Shown here one piece after another: positions 8,476 through 20,394 of a stretch of DNA of 56,198 nt (the stretch's first letter is position 1; each line of letters opens with the position of its first letter). The position numbers and the translations under genes were made by a program. The notes below the pieces were generated by a model. It was not told the DNA's origin. It made no database searches and was given only the letters and a program-made list of their open reading frames with translations. Origin of the DNA: Clostridiales bacterium UBA6386 (GTDB lineage Bacteria; Bacillota; Clostridia; Oscillospirales; Oscillospiraceae); contig DJQM01000035.1 of assembly GCA_002437585.1 (NCBI GenBank), forward strand, positions 1 through 56,198, in the 5' to 3' direction.

Positions 8476-9177
8476 TCAGGGCAGCAGGTTCGGCTCAAAG
8501 GAATAGCCGGACTGCACCATGGAAATGTAATCTCCCTCGGCCACCACAATGTGGTCGATGAGCACGATGTCCACTGCGTGAAGTGCCTGGGCGATCCGCT
8601 GGGTGGTCTGGACATCGTCCGCCGAGGGCAGTGCCACGCCGCTGGGGTGATTGTGCGCCAGCACCACCGAGGTGGCATTGGCGTTCAGCGCGGCTTCCAC
8701 CACCTTGCGCACAGAAATGCTGGCGGCGTTCACGCTTCCCTCCCCGATCTGACGGCAGCAGAGTACCTTGCACTTGGCATCCAGGCACAGCAGAAATACG
8801 GTCTCCACCTTCCGGCCGAAGAACCGGGGCACCAAATAGGCTCCGCAGGCATCTAATGAAGTAAGCACCTCCACCCGCTGGGCACTGTCCACCTGGTAAA
8901 ACCGAGCCAGCTCCGTAGTCAGATGCAGGAGCGCCGCCGCATGGCCGCTGATCCCCGGCACCTTCTTCAGCTCCTCCACCGGTGCGTCCAGCACCTGGGA
9001 AAGGCTGCCGAACCGGTTCAGCAGGGCATGGGCAATGGGGTTGGTGTCCTTCATGGGAATGGCGTAGAACAGCAGCAGCTCCAGTGCCTGCACGTCCGTA
9101 AAGCTGTCCAGTCCCGTATTTAAAAAGCGGGTTTTGAGCCGTTCCCGGTGGCCTTTGTGGGTTGATAAGTCTGCCAT
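8476..9177 (-). CDS. radC: RadC family JAB/MPN+ domain protein
   Basis: A 233-residue protein with an N-terminal helix-hairpin-helix-like segment (VPGISGHAAALL) and a C-terminal JAMM metalloprotease-like domain: EGSVN, then HNHPSG and a downstream Asp in SADD, so the zinc-binding residues of the motif are all present. The family was once thought to act in recombinational repair, but its biochemical role is unsettled. It starts the radC-uvrB pair with an AGGGTGA ribosome site. The position next to uvrB suggests DNA metabolism only by association. Confidence 0.93.
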   Translation of the reverse strand: MADLSTHKGHRERLKTRFLNTGLDSFTDVQALELLLFYAIPMKDTNPIAHALLNRFGSLSQVLDAPVEELKKVPGISGHAAALLHLTTELARFYQVDSAQRVEVLTSLDACGAYLVPRFFGRKVETVFLLCLDAKCKVLCCRQIGEGSVNAASISVRKVVEAALNANATSVVLAHNHPSGVALPSADDVQTTQRIAQALHAVDIVLIDHIVVAEGDYISMVQSGYSFEPNLLP

Positions 9178-9189
9178 AAAAATTCACCC

Positions 9190-9218
9190 TTGCTATTTTT
9201 GTCATTTCCCGGTATGAT
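9190..9218 (+). promoter_or_regulatory. Promoter of the histidine-kinase-like gene
   Basis: Plus strand: -35 TTGCTA (9190-9195), 17 bp spacer, -10 TATGAT (9213-9218). Confidence 0.55.
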
Positions 9219-9292
9219 AGAGATAATGTCGAATTGCGCCGGGTAAGATTTTACGAATATTGCGCAAACTGGAAGTGGATTGGGAGGGCATC

Positions 9293-10342
9293 ATGGAGAA
9301 GAAAAAAGAATCGCGGGATTGGCTGAATCTGCTGATCCGTCCGGGCTTCTATGTGGAAGATGGCCGGATCACTCAGGTCAATGCCGCCGCCCAGGGTTTG
9401 CTTCTGGAGCCGGGTATGGACATCGAACCCCTGATCACCTCCGGGCTGGAAAGCTATCAGGGCTTTCAGACCGGATGCCTGTATGTGCAGCTGACCCTGT
9501 CCGGCACCGCCTTCCACGGCTGTGTGACCAAGGACGAGGGGGCGAACGTGTTTGTTCTGGATGCGGACACCGGGGATACCGCCCTGCAGGCACTGTCCCT
9601 GGCCGCCCGGGAGCTTCGCACGCCCCTGGCCGCGGCCATGCACGGGGCACAGGCATTGCGCGCGGAAAACAACCCCCAGGCAGCCGTCCTGAACCGGGGG
9701 CTGTATCAGCTGCTTCGTCTGGTGGGGAACATGTCCGACGCAGGCCGCTCCTTGGGCAATGCCCGGATGGAAACGACGGATCTGACCGCATTTTTTGATG
9801 AATTGTTTGAGAAAACCGCTGTTCTGGCGGAGGCAGCCGGAATCCGTCAGGAATATCAGGGTCTTTCCAGGCCTCTGCTGTGCCTGGCCGATCGGGAGCT
9901 TCTGGAGCGGGCGGTGCTGAATCTTCTGTCCAACGCCATCAAATTCACCCCCAAGGGCGGTACCGTCCGGGTTTCCCTTGCGGCCGGAGGAAGATCCCTG
10001 CGGCTGAGCATCTGGGACAGCGGCCCCGGCATTAGCGAGGACATCCGGGGAAGTCTCTTCAGCCGATATCTGCGGCAGCCGACCATTGAGGACAGCCGGT
10101 TCGGCCTGGGACTGGGCATGGTGCTGGTGCGCTCGGCGGCAGCCGCCCACGGTGGGGCGGTACTCATCGATCAGCCGGAGGGCTGGGGTACTCGTGTCAC
10201 CATGACCATGGCTCTGCGCCGGGAGAATACCGGGGTGCTTCGCTCGCCCGCCATGCGCATTGACTACGCCGGAGAGCGGGATCACGCCCTGACGGAGCTG
10301 TCCAACTGTCTGCCGGTTTCGCTGTATCAGAAGGAAATCTGA
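9293..10342 (+). CDS. Soluble histidine-kinase-like protein lacking the phosphoacceptor His
   Basis: The 349-residue protein has no membrane segment. Residues about 15-92 look like a small PAS-type sensor (FYVEDGRITQVNAAAQGLL). The dimerisation helix carries ARELRTPLAA where family members have SHELRTPL; the codon at 9608-9610 is CGG, so residue 106 is Arg instead of His. The ATPase domain is intact: N box NLLSNAIKF, G1 DSGPGI, F box LFSRY, G2 GLGLGM. It could bind ATP but probably does not autophosphorylate in the usual way. No response regulator is adjacent. Start: GGGAGG 5 bases before ATG 9293; an in-frame ATG at 9260 lacks a site. Possible roles are an ATP-sensing partner protein or a kinase decoy; neither is shown. 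Confidence 0.85.
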   Translation: MEKKKESRDWLNLLIRPGFYVEDGRITQVNAAAQGLLLEPGMDIEPLITSGLESYQGFQTGCLYVQLTLSGTAFHGCVTKDEGANVFVLDADTGDTALQALSLAARELRTPLAAAMHGAQALRAENNPQAAVLNRGLYQLLRLVGNMSDAGRSLGNARMETTDLTAFFDELFEKTAVLAEAAGIRQEYQGLSRPLLCLADRELLERAVLNLLSNAIKFTPKGGTVRVSLAAGGRSLRLSIWDSGPGISEDIRGSLFSRYLRQPTIEDSRFGLGLGMVLVRSAAAAHGGAVLIDQPEGWGTRVTMTMALRRENTGVLRSPAMRIDYAGERDHALTELSNCLPVSLYQKEI

Positions 10343-10354
10343 GGTGCCTCCAAC

Positions 10355-10421
10355 GCCTTCCCTGGGGAAAGGCTTTGGAAACGGATTGCCACGCCAGTGT
10401 GAGCACTGGCTCGCAATGACA
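10355..10421. repeat. REP-like repeat, copy 1
   Basis: A GCCTTCCC/GGGAAAGGC hairpin followed by ATTGCCACGCCAGTG...CACTGGCTCGCAATGAC, itself an inverted repeat. The same unit recurs at 44125-44200 and twice, in opposite orientation, within 53267-53640; shorter relatives are at 49035-49073 and 56005-56042. Confidence 0.8.
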
Positions 10422-10450
10422 TAGAATATCGGAACCTTTTCGCATACTTT

Positions 10451-10469
10451 CCCGCCCCTTTGGGGCGGG
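10451..10469. terminator. Terminator shared by the kinase-like gene and uvrA
   Basis: CCCGCCCC-TTT-GGGGCGGG followed on the plus strand by TTTTCTGTTTT. It lies between two converging genes; the T-run favours the plus direction. Confidence 0.85.
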
Positions 10470-10478
10470 TTTTCTGTT

Positions 10479-13301
<2,823 letters not shown>

Positions 13302-13338
13302 TCTCTTACTCCTCAATTTTTCAGGATTCGTTCCTTTC

Positions 13339-13367
13339 AGTATACCACAGATGATGAAAAGTCTCAA
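13339..13367 (-). promoter_or_regulatory. Promoter of uvrA
   Basis: Minus strand: -35 TTGAGA (13362-13367), 17 bp spacer, -10 TATACT (13339-13344). No clear LexA/DinR palindrome was recognised around it. Confidence 0.7.
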
Positions 13368-13444
13368 GATGTTTTTCAAACAAAATTTCGTTTACCATAC
13401 AGAAAGGTGCCGGTTCCGGAACCGTTTTTTGTGGCAATCGGATA

Positions 13445-13474
13445 TTGCGTTTTTCCTCTATTGCGTGGTATAAT
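13445..13474 (+). promoter_or_regulatory. Promoter of pth
   Basis: Plus strand: -35 TTGCGT (13445-13450), 18 bp spacer, -10 TATAAT (13469-13474). Confidence 0.6.
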
Positions 13475-13509
13475 ATCCAGGAATCACATGGATTATAGGA
13501 GCATAGACT

Positions 13510-14106
13510 ATGTTCAAAAGCACGCCCCAGGATGCCTGGCTCATCGTAGGCCTGGGCAATCCCGGTAAGGAATACGAGCATTCCCGGCACAACTGCGGCT
13601 TCCGGGCTCTGGACATTCTGGCCGGAAAGCTGAATGCGAAAGTGGATAAGCTGAAATTCCAGGGGCTTTACGCCCAAGTCAGCTACAACGGAACCAAGCT
13701 GTTTCTTCTCAAGCCCCAGACCTACATGAATCTATCCGGCAAGTCTGTTGTCCAGCTGTCCGCCTTCTACAAAATACCGCCCCAGCGGATCATCGTCCTG
13801 TTTGACGACATTTCCCTGGCTCCGGGACGGCTGCGGGTTCGTGGAGACGGCTCCGCCGGCGGCCACAACGGCATCAAGTCCATTATTCAGGAGCTGGGCA
13901 GCCAGGATTTTCCCCGTGTGAAGATCGGTGTCGGTGCCAAGCCAAACCCGGACTATGATCTGGCGGACTGGGTGCTGGGTTCCTTCTCCGCCCTGGACGA
14001 AAAGGCCATGGCCGTGTCCCTGGAAAACGCCGGACAGGCGGCTCTAGCCATCATTGACAAGGGTGTGCCGGAGGCGGAAAATCGGTTCAACGGCTCCCAT
14101 CCCTGA
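13510..14106 (+). CDS. pth: Peptidyl-tRNA hydrolase
   Basis: Pth releases peptides from prematurely dropped peptidyl-tRNA, recycling the tRNA. The 198-residue product has the family start (LIVGLGNPGKEYEHSRHNCGF, with the catalytic His of RHN), KPQTYMNLSG, and the DDISLAPGRLR...GSAGGHNGIKSI block, so active-site residues are intact. The ribosome site is AGGAG, 9 bases before ATG 13510. mfd follows in the same direction; pth-mfd adjacency is common in Firmicutes, although here a 250 bp gap with an inverted repeat separates them. Confidence 0.97.
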   Translation: MFKSTPQDAWLIVGLGNPGKEYEHSRHNCGFRALDILAGKLNAKVDKLKFQGLYAQVSYNGTKLFLLKPQTYMNLSGKSVVQLSAFYKIPPQRIIVLFDDISLAPGRLRVRGDGSAGGHNGIKSIIQELGSQDFPRVKIGVGAKPNPDYDLADWVLGSFSALDEKAMAVSLENAGQAALAIIDKGVPEAENRFNGSHP

Positions 14107-14139
14107 CCTAGAAATCAATTGATTTCCCCGAATCGGAAT

Positions 14140-14226
14140 GTAGGGGCGGCCATTGGCCGTCCGCAAATTTCGCAATTTTCTGTGTGCAAAACCGCTTCTT
14201 TTCGGGCGGCCATTGGACGCCCCTAC
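14140..14226. repeat. Inverted repeat between pth and mfd
   Basis: Left arm GTAGGGGCGGCCATTGGCCG (14140-14159) and right arm, read on the minus strand, GTAGGGGCGTCCAATGGCCG (14207-14226) enclose about 45 bp. The GGCGGCCATTGG core also forms the hairpin after cysE (4787-4805). It may fold in the pth-mfd transcript. Confidence 0.75.
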
Positions 14227-14356
14227 ACTTTTTTCGTTAAAATTTTCATAGATTCCAGCCCTTGTAAATCTCTGGAATTTGTGTTTTTCAAACTCACGGA
14301 AAGAGAAGAAACTTCTCTTTCCGCGTTGCCGCGTTCCCAAAAAATGAGGTGAAGAA

Positions 14357-17300
14357 ATGATCGAACAGCTGTTTTCCCTGCTGAAAAAAATGCCCGAATA
14401 CACCGGTGCTCTGGAAAGCCTCCGGCAGGGCGATAACGTAGCCATCACCGGCATCGGCCAGATCAACCGCAGTCACATTCTGGCAGGCCTGTCCCGGGAG
14501 CTGAAAAAGCCCATGGTGCTTCTGTGCCAGGACGACATGGCCGCCCGGCGGCTCCAGGAGGAACTGAAGGGCTTTCTGGAAGAAGACGCGCCCATCCTCC
14601 CCGGCCGGGATCTGACCCTGTACGACGCCGCCGTGGTGTCCCGCTCCTGGGAGCAGAAACGGCTGCGCCAGCTCTATGACCTGGCGGAAGGCCGCACGCC
14701 TATCCAGATCATGAGCTGGGAATCCCTGAGCCTTCGCACCATGCCTCCCGCCGTATTGAAGGCGGCTTCCTTCCGGCTGGAGATCGGCCGGGAGTATCCC
14801 ATGGACGACTTGACCTCCCGGCTGGTGGCCGCGGGCTACAGCCGCTGCGGCATGGTGGAAGGCCCCGGCCAGTTCGCCCTCCGGGGCGGCATTCTGGATA
14901 TTTTCTCTCCGGCAAACGACCAGCCCATCCGGGCGGAATTCTTCGGCGACGAGCTGGATACCATGGGCTATTTTGACCCCCAGACCCAGCGGCGGAACGA
15001 AAACGCGGAATGCGTCACCATTCTGCCTGTGGGTGAGACCCAGCCGGGGCTTCACCCCCAGGGAATCGAAGGTCTGTGCCGCGACTTGACCTCCCTGATT
15101 GCCCGGCAGAAGCGGCGGAAAAACGTCAACGAACCCCTTGTCACCACCCTGACCCGGGATTTGGAAAAATACGAGAATAATCTCCACAATCCGGCCTCCG
15201 ACCGGTATATGGCCCTGATTTATCCGGAAATGGCCACCGCCGCGGACTACATCCCGGAAAACGCCCTGGTGGTGCTCTGCGATCAATCCAGCCTTCACCG
15301 GGCCGCCCGGAGCCGCAGCGACGAGATGGGTATGCAGCTGGACAGCCTCTTACAGGCGGGGCTGGTTGCCGGTGAGCTCTGCGACTATGTGTGCCAGTGG
15401 GAGGACTTCTGCGCCGGGCTGAAGGAGAAAACGGTTCTGTTTTTCGATACCTTCGGCGGGGCTTCTTATCCCGAGGACTGCCCGCCAAAGCAGCTGTATC
15501 CCATGACCGCCAAGCAGCTGCCCGGCTACGGCGGCAATCTGGATACCGCCGCTTCGGATTTGCAGCACTACCAGAAGCAGGAATTCGGCTCTCTGGTGCT
15601 CTGCGGCACCCGGCGGCGGGCGGAGCTTTTGCAGGAAATGCTCCGGGCAAAAAATCTCTCCGCCTTCATCTGCATTCCCCTGACCACATTGCCCAATCCC
15701 GGTCAGATTCTCCTTACCGATGGCAGCCTGCCCTACGGCATGGAGTATCCCCTGAGCCGTCTGGCCATTCTCACCGAGGGCCAGCTGCTATCCCGTGGGG
15801 AGGTCCGGAAAAAGGCCGCCCCCAGGAAGAAAACCGGCTCCACCAACCGGCAGAAGCTCAGTGCCTTCACCGATCTGACCCCCGGCGACCTGGTGGTACA
15901 CGAAAACTACGGCATCGGCCGGTTCGTGGCCATGGAGCAGATCAAGGTAGACAACGCGATCAAGGACTATATCAAAATCGCCTATCAGGGCAGCGATACC
16001 CTGTTCGTCCCCGCTACCCAGCTGGATCTCGTCAGCAAATACATCGGCGGCGGCAGCGAGGACAGCAATGTCAGGCTCAATAAAATCGGCTCCGACGCCT
16101 GGCAGAAAACCAAGGCCAAGGCCCGGAAGGCCGCCAAGGATATGGCCGGGGAGCTGATTCAGCTCTACGCCGCCCGGAAACGGCAGCCCGGCTTTGCCTT
16201 CGCCGCCGACTCCCCCTGGCAGAAGGAATTCGAGGACAACTTTCCCTACCCGGAAACCGACGATCAGCTGCGCTGCATCGCGGACATCAAGCGGGATATG
16301 GAGTCCCCCACCCCCATGGATCGGCTGCTCTGCGGCGACGTGGGCTTCGGCAAAACGGAGGTTGCCTTGCGGGCGGTGATGAAGGCCGTCATGGACGGCA
16401 AGCAGGTGGCCATTCTCGTGCCTACCACGGTGCTTGCCCAGCAGCACTATACCACCGCCGTGGCCCGGTTCCGGGGCTTCCCGGTGAACATTGACGTGCT
16501 CAGCCGGTTCCGCACCCCGAAACAGCAGCAGCAGACCCTGCGCAATCTGGCCGCCGGCTCCGTTGACCTGGTCATCGGCACCCACAAGCTGCTGCAAAAA
16601 AGCGTCCAGTTCAAAGACTTGGGACTGCTGGTCATCGACGAGGAGCAGCGCTTCGGCGTAACCCACAAGGAGCGGCTGAAGGAGATGTCCAAGGGCGTGG
16701 ACGTACTGACCCTGTCCGCCACCCCCATTCCCAGGACCCTGAACATGGCCCTGTCCGGCATCCGGGACATGTCCACCATCGAAGAGCCCCCGGCGGACCG
16801 GTATCCGGTGCAGACCTTCGTGCTGGAGCACAACAATGCCGTCATCGACGATGCCATCCGCCGGGAGGTGGAGCGGGGCGGTCAGGTCTACTATCTGCAC
16901 AACCGGACGGAAACCATCGACCAGTGCGCAAGCGCCCTCCAGCGGCGGATTCCCGGTCTTCGCATCGGCGTGGCTCACGGGCAGATGAGCGAGGACGCTC
17001 TGGGAGACGTGATGCAGGCCATGACCGACGGGGACATTCAGGTGCTGGTGTGCACCACCATCATTGAAACCGGGCTGGACATTCCCAACGCCAATACGCT
17101 CATTATCGAAAACGCCGATCGGTTCGGCCTGAGCCAGCTTCATCAGCTCCGGGGCCGGGTAGGCCGTTCCACCCGCCACGCTTACGCCTACTTCACCTAC
17201 CGGCCGGATAAGAATCTGACGGAAGTCGCGGAGAAGCGGCTTTCCGCCATCCGGGATTTCGCGGAGTTCGGCTCCGGCTTCAAGATCGCCATGCGGGACT

Positions 17301-17881
17301 TAGAAATCCGGGGCGCGGGCAATCTGCTTGGCTCCGAGCAGTCCGGCCACATGATGAGCGTGGGCTACGACATGTATCTGAAGCTCCTGGACGAGGCGGT
17401 GCTGGAGGAGCAGGGTGCCGCCCCCAAGGCACCGGAGTGTACCGCCGATCTGAACGTCACCGCCAACGTGGACAAGGATTATGTGTCCCGGGGAGAGGAG
17501 CGGATGGATCTTTACCGCCGGATGGCCGCCATCCGCAATCAGGAGGACGCGGACGATCTGCTGGATGAAATCGTGGATCGGTACGGCGAGCCGCCCAGAG
17601 GGGTGCTCAACCTCATCGATATCGCCCTGCTCCGAGCCAAGGCCAAGGAGGTCAGCGTCAAGGACATCAAGCAGAAGGCCGGCGACGTGCTCTTCACCCT
17701 GACCAGCCTGAACTTCGAGGCGGTCAGTGCTCTGTGCGCCGACCCGGATTACAGCAGCCGGGTGACCTTCCTGGCAGCCGCCAAGGAGCCTACCCTCCGG
17801 CTGAAGCTGTCTGCCGGGGTGGACAGTCTGAAGCAGAGCAAGGTGTTCATCGACCGCTACAGGAGCTTCTGTAATTCCTAA
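14357..17881 (+). CDS. mfd: Transcription-repair coupling factor
   Basis: Mfd displaces RNA polymerase stalled at lesions and recruits UvrA. The 1174-residue protein has the UvrB-like N-terminal module, the CarD-like RNA-polymerase-interacting domain (LTPGDLVVHENYGIGRF, about residues 505-570), the RecG-like translocase with Walker A GDVGFGKTE and Walker B DEEQRFG, the helicase C half (VCTTIIETGLDIPN, QLRGRVGRS) and the C-terminal TRCF domain. Length is typical. GAGGTGAAGAA before the ATG is the ribosome site. With uvrA and uvrB in the same 12 kb it forms a repair neighbourhood, though the genes are on different strands and not one operon. Confidence 0.98.
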   Translation: MIEQLFSLLKKMPEYTGALESLRQGDNVAITGIGQINRSHILAGLSRELKKPMVLLCQDDMAARRLQEELKGFLEEDAPILPGRDLTLYDAAVVSRSWEQKRLRQLYDLAEGRTPIQIMSWESLSLRTMPPAVLKAASFRLEIGREYPMDDLTSRLVAAGYSRCGMVEGPGQFALRGGILDIFSPANDQPIRAEFFGDELDTMGYFDPQTQRRNENAECVTILPVGETQPGLHPQGIEGLCRDLTSLIARQKRRKNVNEPLVTTLTRDLEKYENNLHNPASDRYMALIYPEMATAADYIPENALVVLCDQSSLHRAARSRSDEMGMQLDSLLQAGLVAGELCDYVCQWEDFCAGLKEKTVLFFDTFGGASYPEDCPPKQLYPMTAKQLPGYGGNLDTAASDLQHYQKQEFGSLVLCGTRRRAELLQEMLRAKNLSAFICIPLTTLPNPGQILLTDGSLPYGMEYPLSRLAILTEGQLLSRGEVRKKAAPRKKTGSTNRQKLSAFTDLTPGDLVVHENYGIGRFVAMEQIKVDNAIKDYIKIAYQGSDTLFVPATQLDLVSKYIGGGSEDSNVRLNKIGSDAWQKTKAKARKAAKDMAGELIQLYAARKRQPGFAFAADSPWQKEFEDNFPYPETDDQLRCIADIKRDMESPTPMDRLLCGDVGFGKTEVALRAVMKAVMDGKQVAILVPTTVLAQQHYTTAVARFRGFPVNIDVLSRFRTPKQQQQTLRNLAAGSVDLVIGTHKLLQKSVQFKDLGLLVIDEEQRFGVTHKERLKEMSKGVDVLTLSATPIPRTLNMALSGIRDMSTIEEPPADRYPVQTFVLEHNNAVIDDAIRREVERGGQVYYLHNRTETIDQCASALQRRIPGLRIGVAHGQMSEDALGDVMQAMTDGDIQVLVCTTIIETGLDIPNANTLIIENADRFGLSQLHQLRGRVGRSTRHAYAYFTYRPDKNLTEVAEKRLSAIRDFAEFGSGFKIAMRDLEIRGAGNLLGSEQSGHMMSVGYDMYLKLLDEAVLEEQGAAPKAPECTADLNVTANVDKDYVSRGEERMDLYRRMAAIRNQEDADDLLDEIVDRYGEPPRGVLNLIDIALLRAKAKEVSVKDIKQKAGDVLFTLTSLNFEAVSALCADPDYSSRVTFLAAAKEPTLRLKLSAGVDSLKQSKVFIDRYRSFCNS

Positions 17882-17919
17882 GAAGTGTTTAAGCAAATGT
17901 TAATAAATTATGATGAGCG

Positions 17920-17947
17920 TTGCTTTTCTCCGGAAATATGCTATAAT
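17920..17947 (+). promoter_or_regulatory. Promoter of the VanW-family gene
   Basis: Plus strand: -35 TTGCTT (17920-17925), 16 bp spacer, -10 TATAAT (17942-17947). Confidence 0.6.
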
Positions 17948-17982
17948 ATTGCAAATTATCCCTCAAAGAGGAGGAGCCTAAT

Positions 17983-20214
17983 ATGTCACAAGGAAAATTT
18001 TCCAGCCCCAGACCCCACCGGGAGGAGGAGCGGGAGATTGAAAAGGCCTACCGGGATCTGACCCGGAAGTCCGGCAGGAAGCCCAGAGCCGAGCGCACTG
18101 CCCGGGAGCTGCCCCTGGATGAGGCCGCTTTTTCCGCCGGGGAAGCTTTTCCCGCTGAGGAAGCTTTCCCCACCGAGGAGCCGGCTCAGGAGGCCTTCCC
18201 CGCCGAGGAAGAGCTGAATCTGGATTTTGACAATCTGACCGGCGAAACGCCGACGGCCGCGGCCGACCAGGTGCCGTCCGAATCCGATCCGGTGCAGAGG
18301 AAGCCCGCCGCACGGCCGGAGCCTTCCGCCGACCCCGCCGCCGAGGAGCGGCAGATTGAGGACGCTTTCCGGAAGATCACCGGCAAGCCCGCCGCCCCCC
18401 GTCGGCACATTCTGGAGCCGGAGGTGGACGAGGTGCTGCCCGAAGATGAAGAGGAGCCCAAGGCCAGAGGCGACCGCCCCCAGTGGATGGCCGAGGTGCT
18501 GGAATTCTACGAGCAGAACAAGAAGCTGGTGCTGGCCGCTCTGTGCGCTCTGGCTGTCATGCTCATTGTCTTCGTGATCCTGCTGTTCGTCCGCAGCGCG
18601 GGCGACCCCTATCACGGCAAAATTCTGAATAACGTCTACATCGGCGACGTGAACGTGGGCGGCATGACCCAGAAGGAGGCCATGGAGGCTCTCACCGAAG
18701 CCGTGGGCGACAGCTACGAGACCCGGGACATGGTCATTGACCTGGCAGGCACGGAGCTTCTGCTGTCCCCCAAGGAATCCGGAGCTTCCCTGAATGTAGC
18801 CACCGCCGTGGAGGAAGCCTATAACTACGGCCGAGCCGGTACCCAGGCCGAACGGGATGCCCTCTACAAGGCCTCCAAAACCGAGCCCCACTACATCAGC
18901 CTGCTTCCCCACCTGAATCTGAAAACGGAGAACATCAAGAAATTCCTTTCCGAAAAGTCCGGAAATGCCGGAAGCACCCTGGTTCAGACCACCTACGGCC
19001 TGGAGGGCACCCAGCCGGAGCTGTCCGCGGACAAGTTCGACAAGAACGCCCCCTGCCAGACCCTGGTCATTCAGCTGGGCAAACCCGGCGTGGGCTTTGA
19101 CCCCGACGAGGTTTACAACCTGGTGCTGGATGCCTACAGCCAGCGGCAGTTCCGGGTCACCGTGGAGAATGTGGAAATTCTCCGGGAGCCGGATGCCGTT
19201 GACCTGGAGAAGATTTATAAGGAATTCTACATCGCCCCGGTGAACGCTACCGTGAACGCCAACGGCAACGCGGTAGCCGGCTCCTATGGCTACGGCTTTG
19301 ACCTGGAGGAAGCCCAGAAGCTTCTGGATGCCGCCCAGCCCGGAGACGAGATCCGGATTCCCATGGAATACATTGAGCCGGATCTGCTGGACGCGGATTC
19401 CTTCTTCAAGGACACCCTGGGTGAATACCAGACCCGGGGAGACGGCAACGACAACCGCGCCTATAACCTCCGTCAGGCCTGTCAGGCACTGGACGGCCGG
19501 GTGCTGAATCCCGGCGAGAGCCTGTCCTTCTCCGCCGTAGTCGGCTCCGGCTATAAGTCCGCGCCTGAGGACACAGGTCTGGACGATACCCAGGGCGGCG
19601 GCTTAGCCCAGGTCAGCTCTACGCTGTACTGCGCGGCTCTGCTGTCTGACCTCACCGTCACCTCCCGTTCCGGCCTTGCCCAGATGCCCAGCTACATCGG
19701 CAGCGGCCTGGACGCGGACACCAGTCTGAGATTGCAGAATAACCTCAAGTATCCCGTCCGGATCAACGCCCAGTATTCCGGCGGCTATGTGCGCGTCAGC
19801 ATTTCCGGCACCGAGGATCGGGACTACTACCGGGTGCTTGGCTCCGAAATCACCCAGACCATCAAAGCGGAAACCGAGTATGTGAAGTTCGCCTACGGCC
19901 ATGAGGAAGGCCACGAGCAGGGCGACGTAATCCGGGAAGGCCGGGACGGCTACCAGACCAAGAGCTATACCGTCCGCTATAACCGGACTACCAACGCCCG
20001 CATCGGCTCGGATTATGTGGCCACCACCACCTATGCGGCTCTGAGCCGCCAGATCGCCCAGATCGTGGACATCCCGCCGGAGGAAACCACGGAGGAAACC
20101 ACGGAAGCCACCGAGGAAACCACGGAGGCCACTACGGAGGCAACCGAGACCCCCACTGAGGCATCCTCGCAGACCACTTCTCCCGACTGGGACAATGGCT
20201 GGGAAGCCGCGTAA
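17983..20214 (+). CDS. Membrane-anchored VanW family protein with an acidic cytoplasmic N-terminus
   Basis: The 743-residue protein has a long charged N-terminal region (1-175), one transmembrane helix (about 180-205, LVLAALCALAVMLIVFVILLFV) and a large outer part: a putative peptidoglycan-binding repeat region (GVGFDPDEVYNLV and similar), then the VanW domain (LRQACQALDGRVLNPGESLSFSAVVG, GGGLAQVSSTLY) and a Thr/Glu-rich tail ending WDNGW. VanW proteins are wall-associated, with function unproven. The cytoplasmic part holds two similar 20-residue motifs (EEEREIEKAYRDLTRKSGRK near 14-33; AEERQIEDAFRKITGKPAAP near 121-140). AGGAGG precedes ATG 17983. It is probably monocistronic, given the terminator downstream. 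Confidence 0.88.
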   Translation: MSQGKFSSPRPHREEEREIEKAYRDLTRKSGRKPRAERTARELPLDEAAFSAGEAFPAEEAFPTEEPAQEAFPAEEELNLDFDNLTGETPTAAADQVPSESDPVQRKPAARPEPSADPAAEERQIEDAFRKITGKPAAPRRHILEPEVDEVLPEDEEEPKARGDRPQWMAEVLEFYEQNKKLVLAALCALAVMLIVFVILLFVRSAGDPYHGKILNNVYIGDVNVGGMTQKEAMEALTEAVGDSYETRDMVIDLAGTELLLSPKESGASLNVATAVEEAYNYGRAGTQAERDALYKASKTEPHYISLLPHLNLKTENIKKFLSEKSGNAGSTLVQTTYGLEGTQPELSADKFDKNAPCQTLVIQLGKPGVGFDPDEVYNLVLDAYSQRQFRVTVENVEILREPDAVDLEKIYKEFYIAPVNATVNANGNAVAGSYGYGFDLEEAQKLLDAAQPGDEIRIPMEYIEPDLLDADSFFKDTLGEYQTRGDGNDNRAYNLRQACQALDGRVLNPGESLSFSAVVGSGYKSAPEDTGLDDTQGGGLAQVSSTLYCAALLSDLTVTSRSGLAQMPSYIGSGLDADTSLRLQNNLKYPVRINAQYSGGYVRVSISGTEDRDYYRVLGSEITQTIKAETEYVKFAYGHEEGHEQGDVIREGRDGYQTKSYTVRYNRTTNARIGSDYVATTTYAALSRQIAQIVDIPPEETTEETTEATEETTEATTEATETPTEASSQTTSPDWDNGWEAA

Positions 20215-20225
20215 GAAAATCTTCC

Positions 20226-20260
20226 AATCCCCCTTTCGGCTCTCGCCGAAAGGGGGATTT
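20226..20260 (+). terminator. Terminator after the VanW-family gene
   Basis: AATCCCCCTTTCGGC pairs with GCCGAAAGGGGGATT, followed by TGTCCTATATT; a 15 bp stem with a weak T-run. Confidence 0.8.
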
Positions 20261-20318
20261 GTCCTATATTCACAAGAAAGCGTTCGCTTTTCGGGTAGAA
20301 TTCATAAGCATCCGCCCC

Positions 20319-20347
20319 TTGACGGGGGCAGATTCTTTCCGTATAAT
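20319..20347 (+). promoter_or_regulatory. Promoter of the AbrB-like/MGL/EamA unit
   Basis: Plus strand: -35 TTGACG (20319-20324), 17 bp spacer, -10 TATAAT (20342-20347), close to the sigma-A consensus. Confidence 0.85.
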
Positions 20348-20394
20348 AGGTGTGCAAAATATGAAAAGTATGATTCTGAAAGTGAAGTGATGCT

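Noticed and set aside
20080..20180. Short direct repeats (ACGGAGG/ACCGAGGAAACC type) suggestive of a tandem array
   Set aside because: They encode the Thr/Glu-rich tail of the VanW-family protein and are ordinary low-complexity coding repeats, not a CRISPR array.
17983..20214. VanW protein as evidence of a vancomycin-resistance cluster
   Set aside because: No vanA/B ligase, vanH, vanX or vanRS genes are present; VanW-domain proteins are common in Clostridia without resistance.
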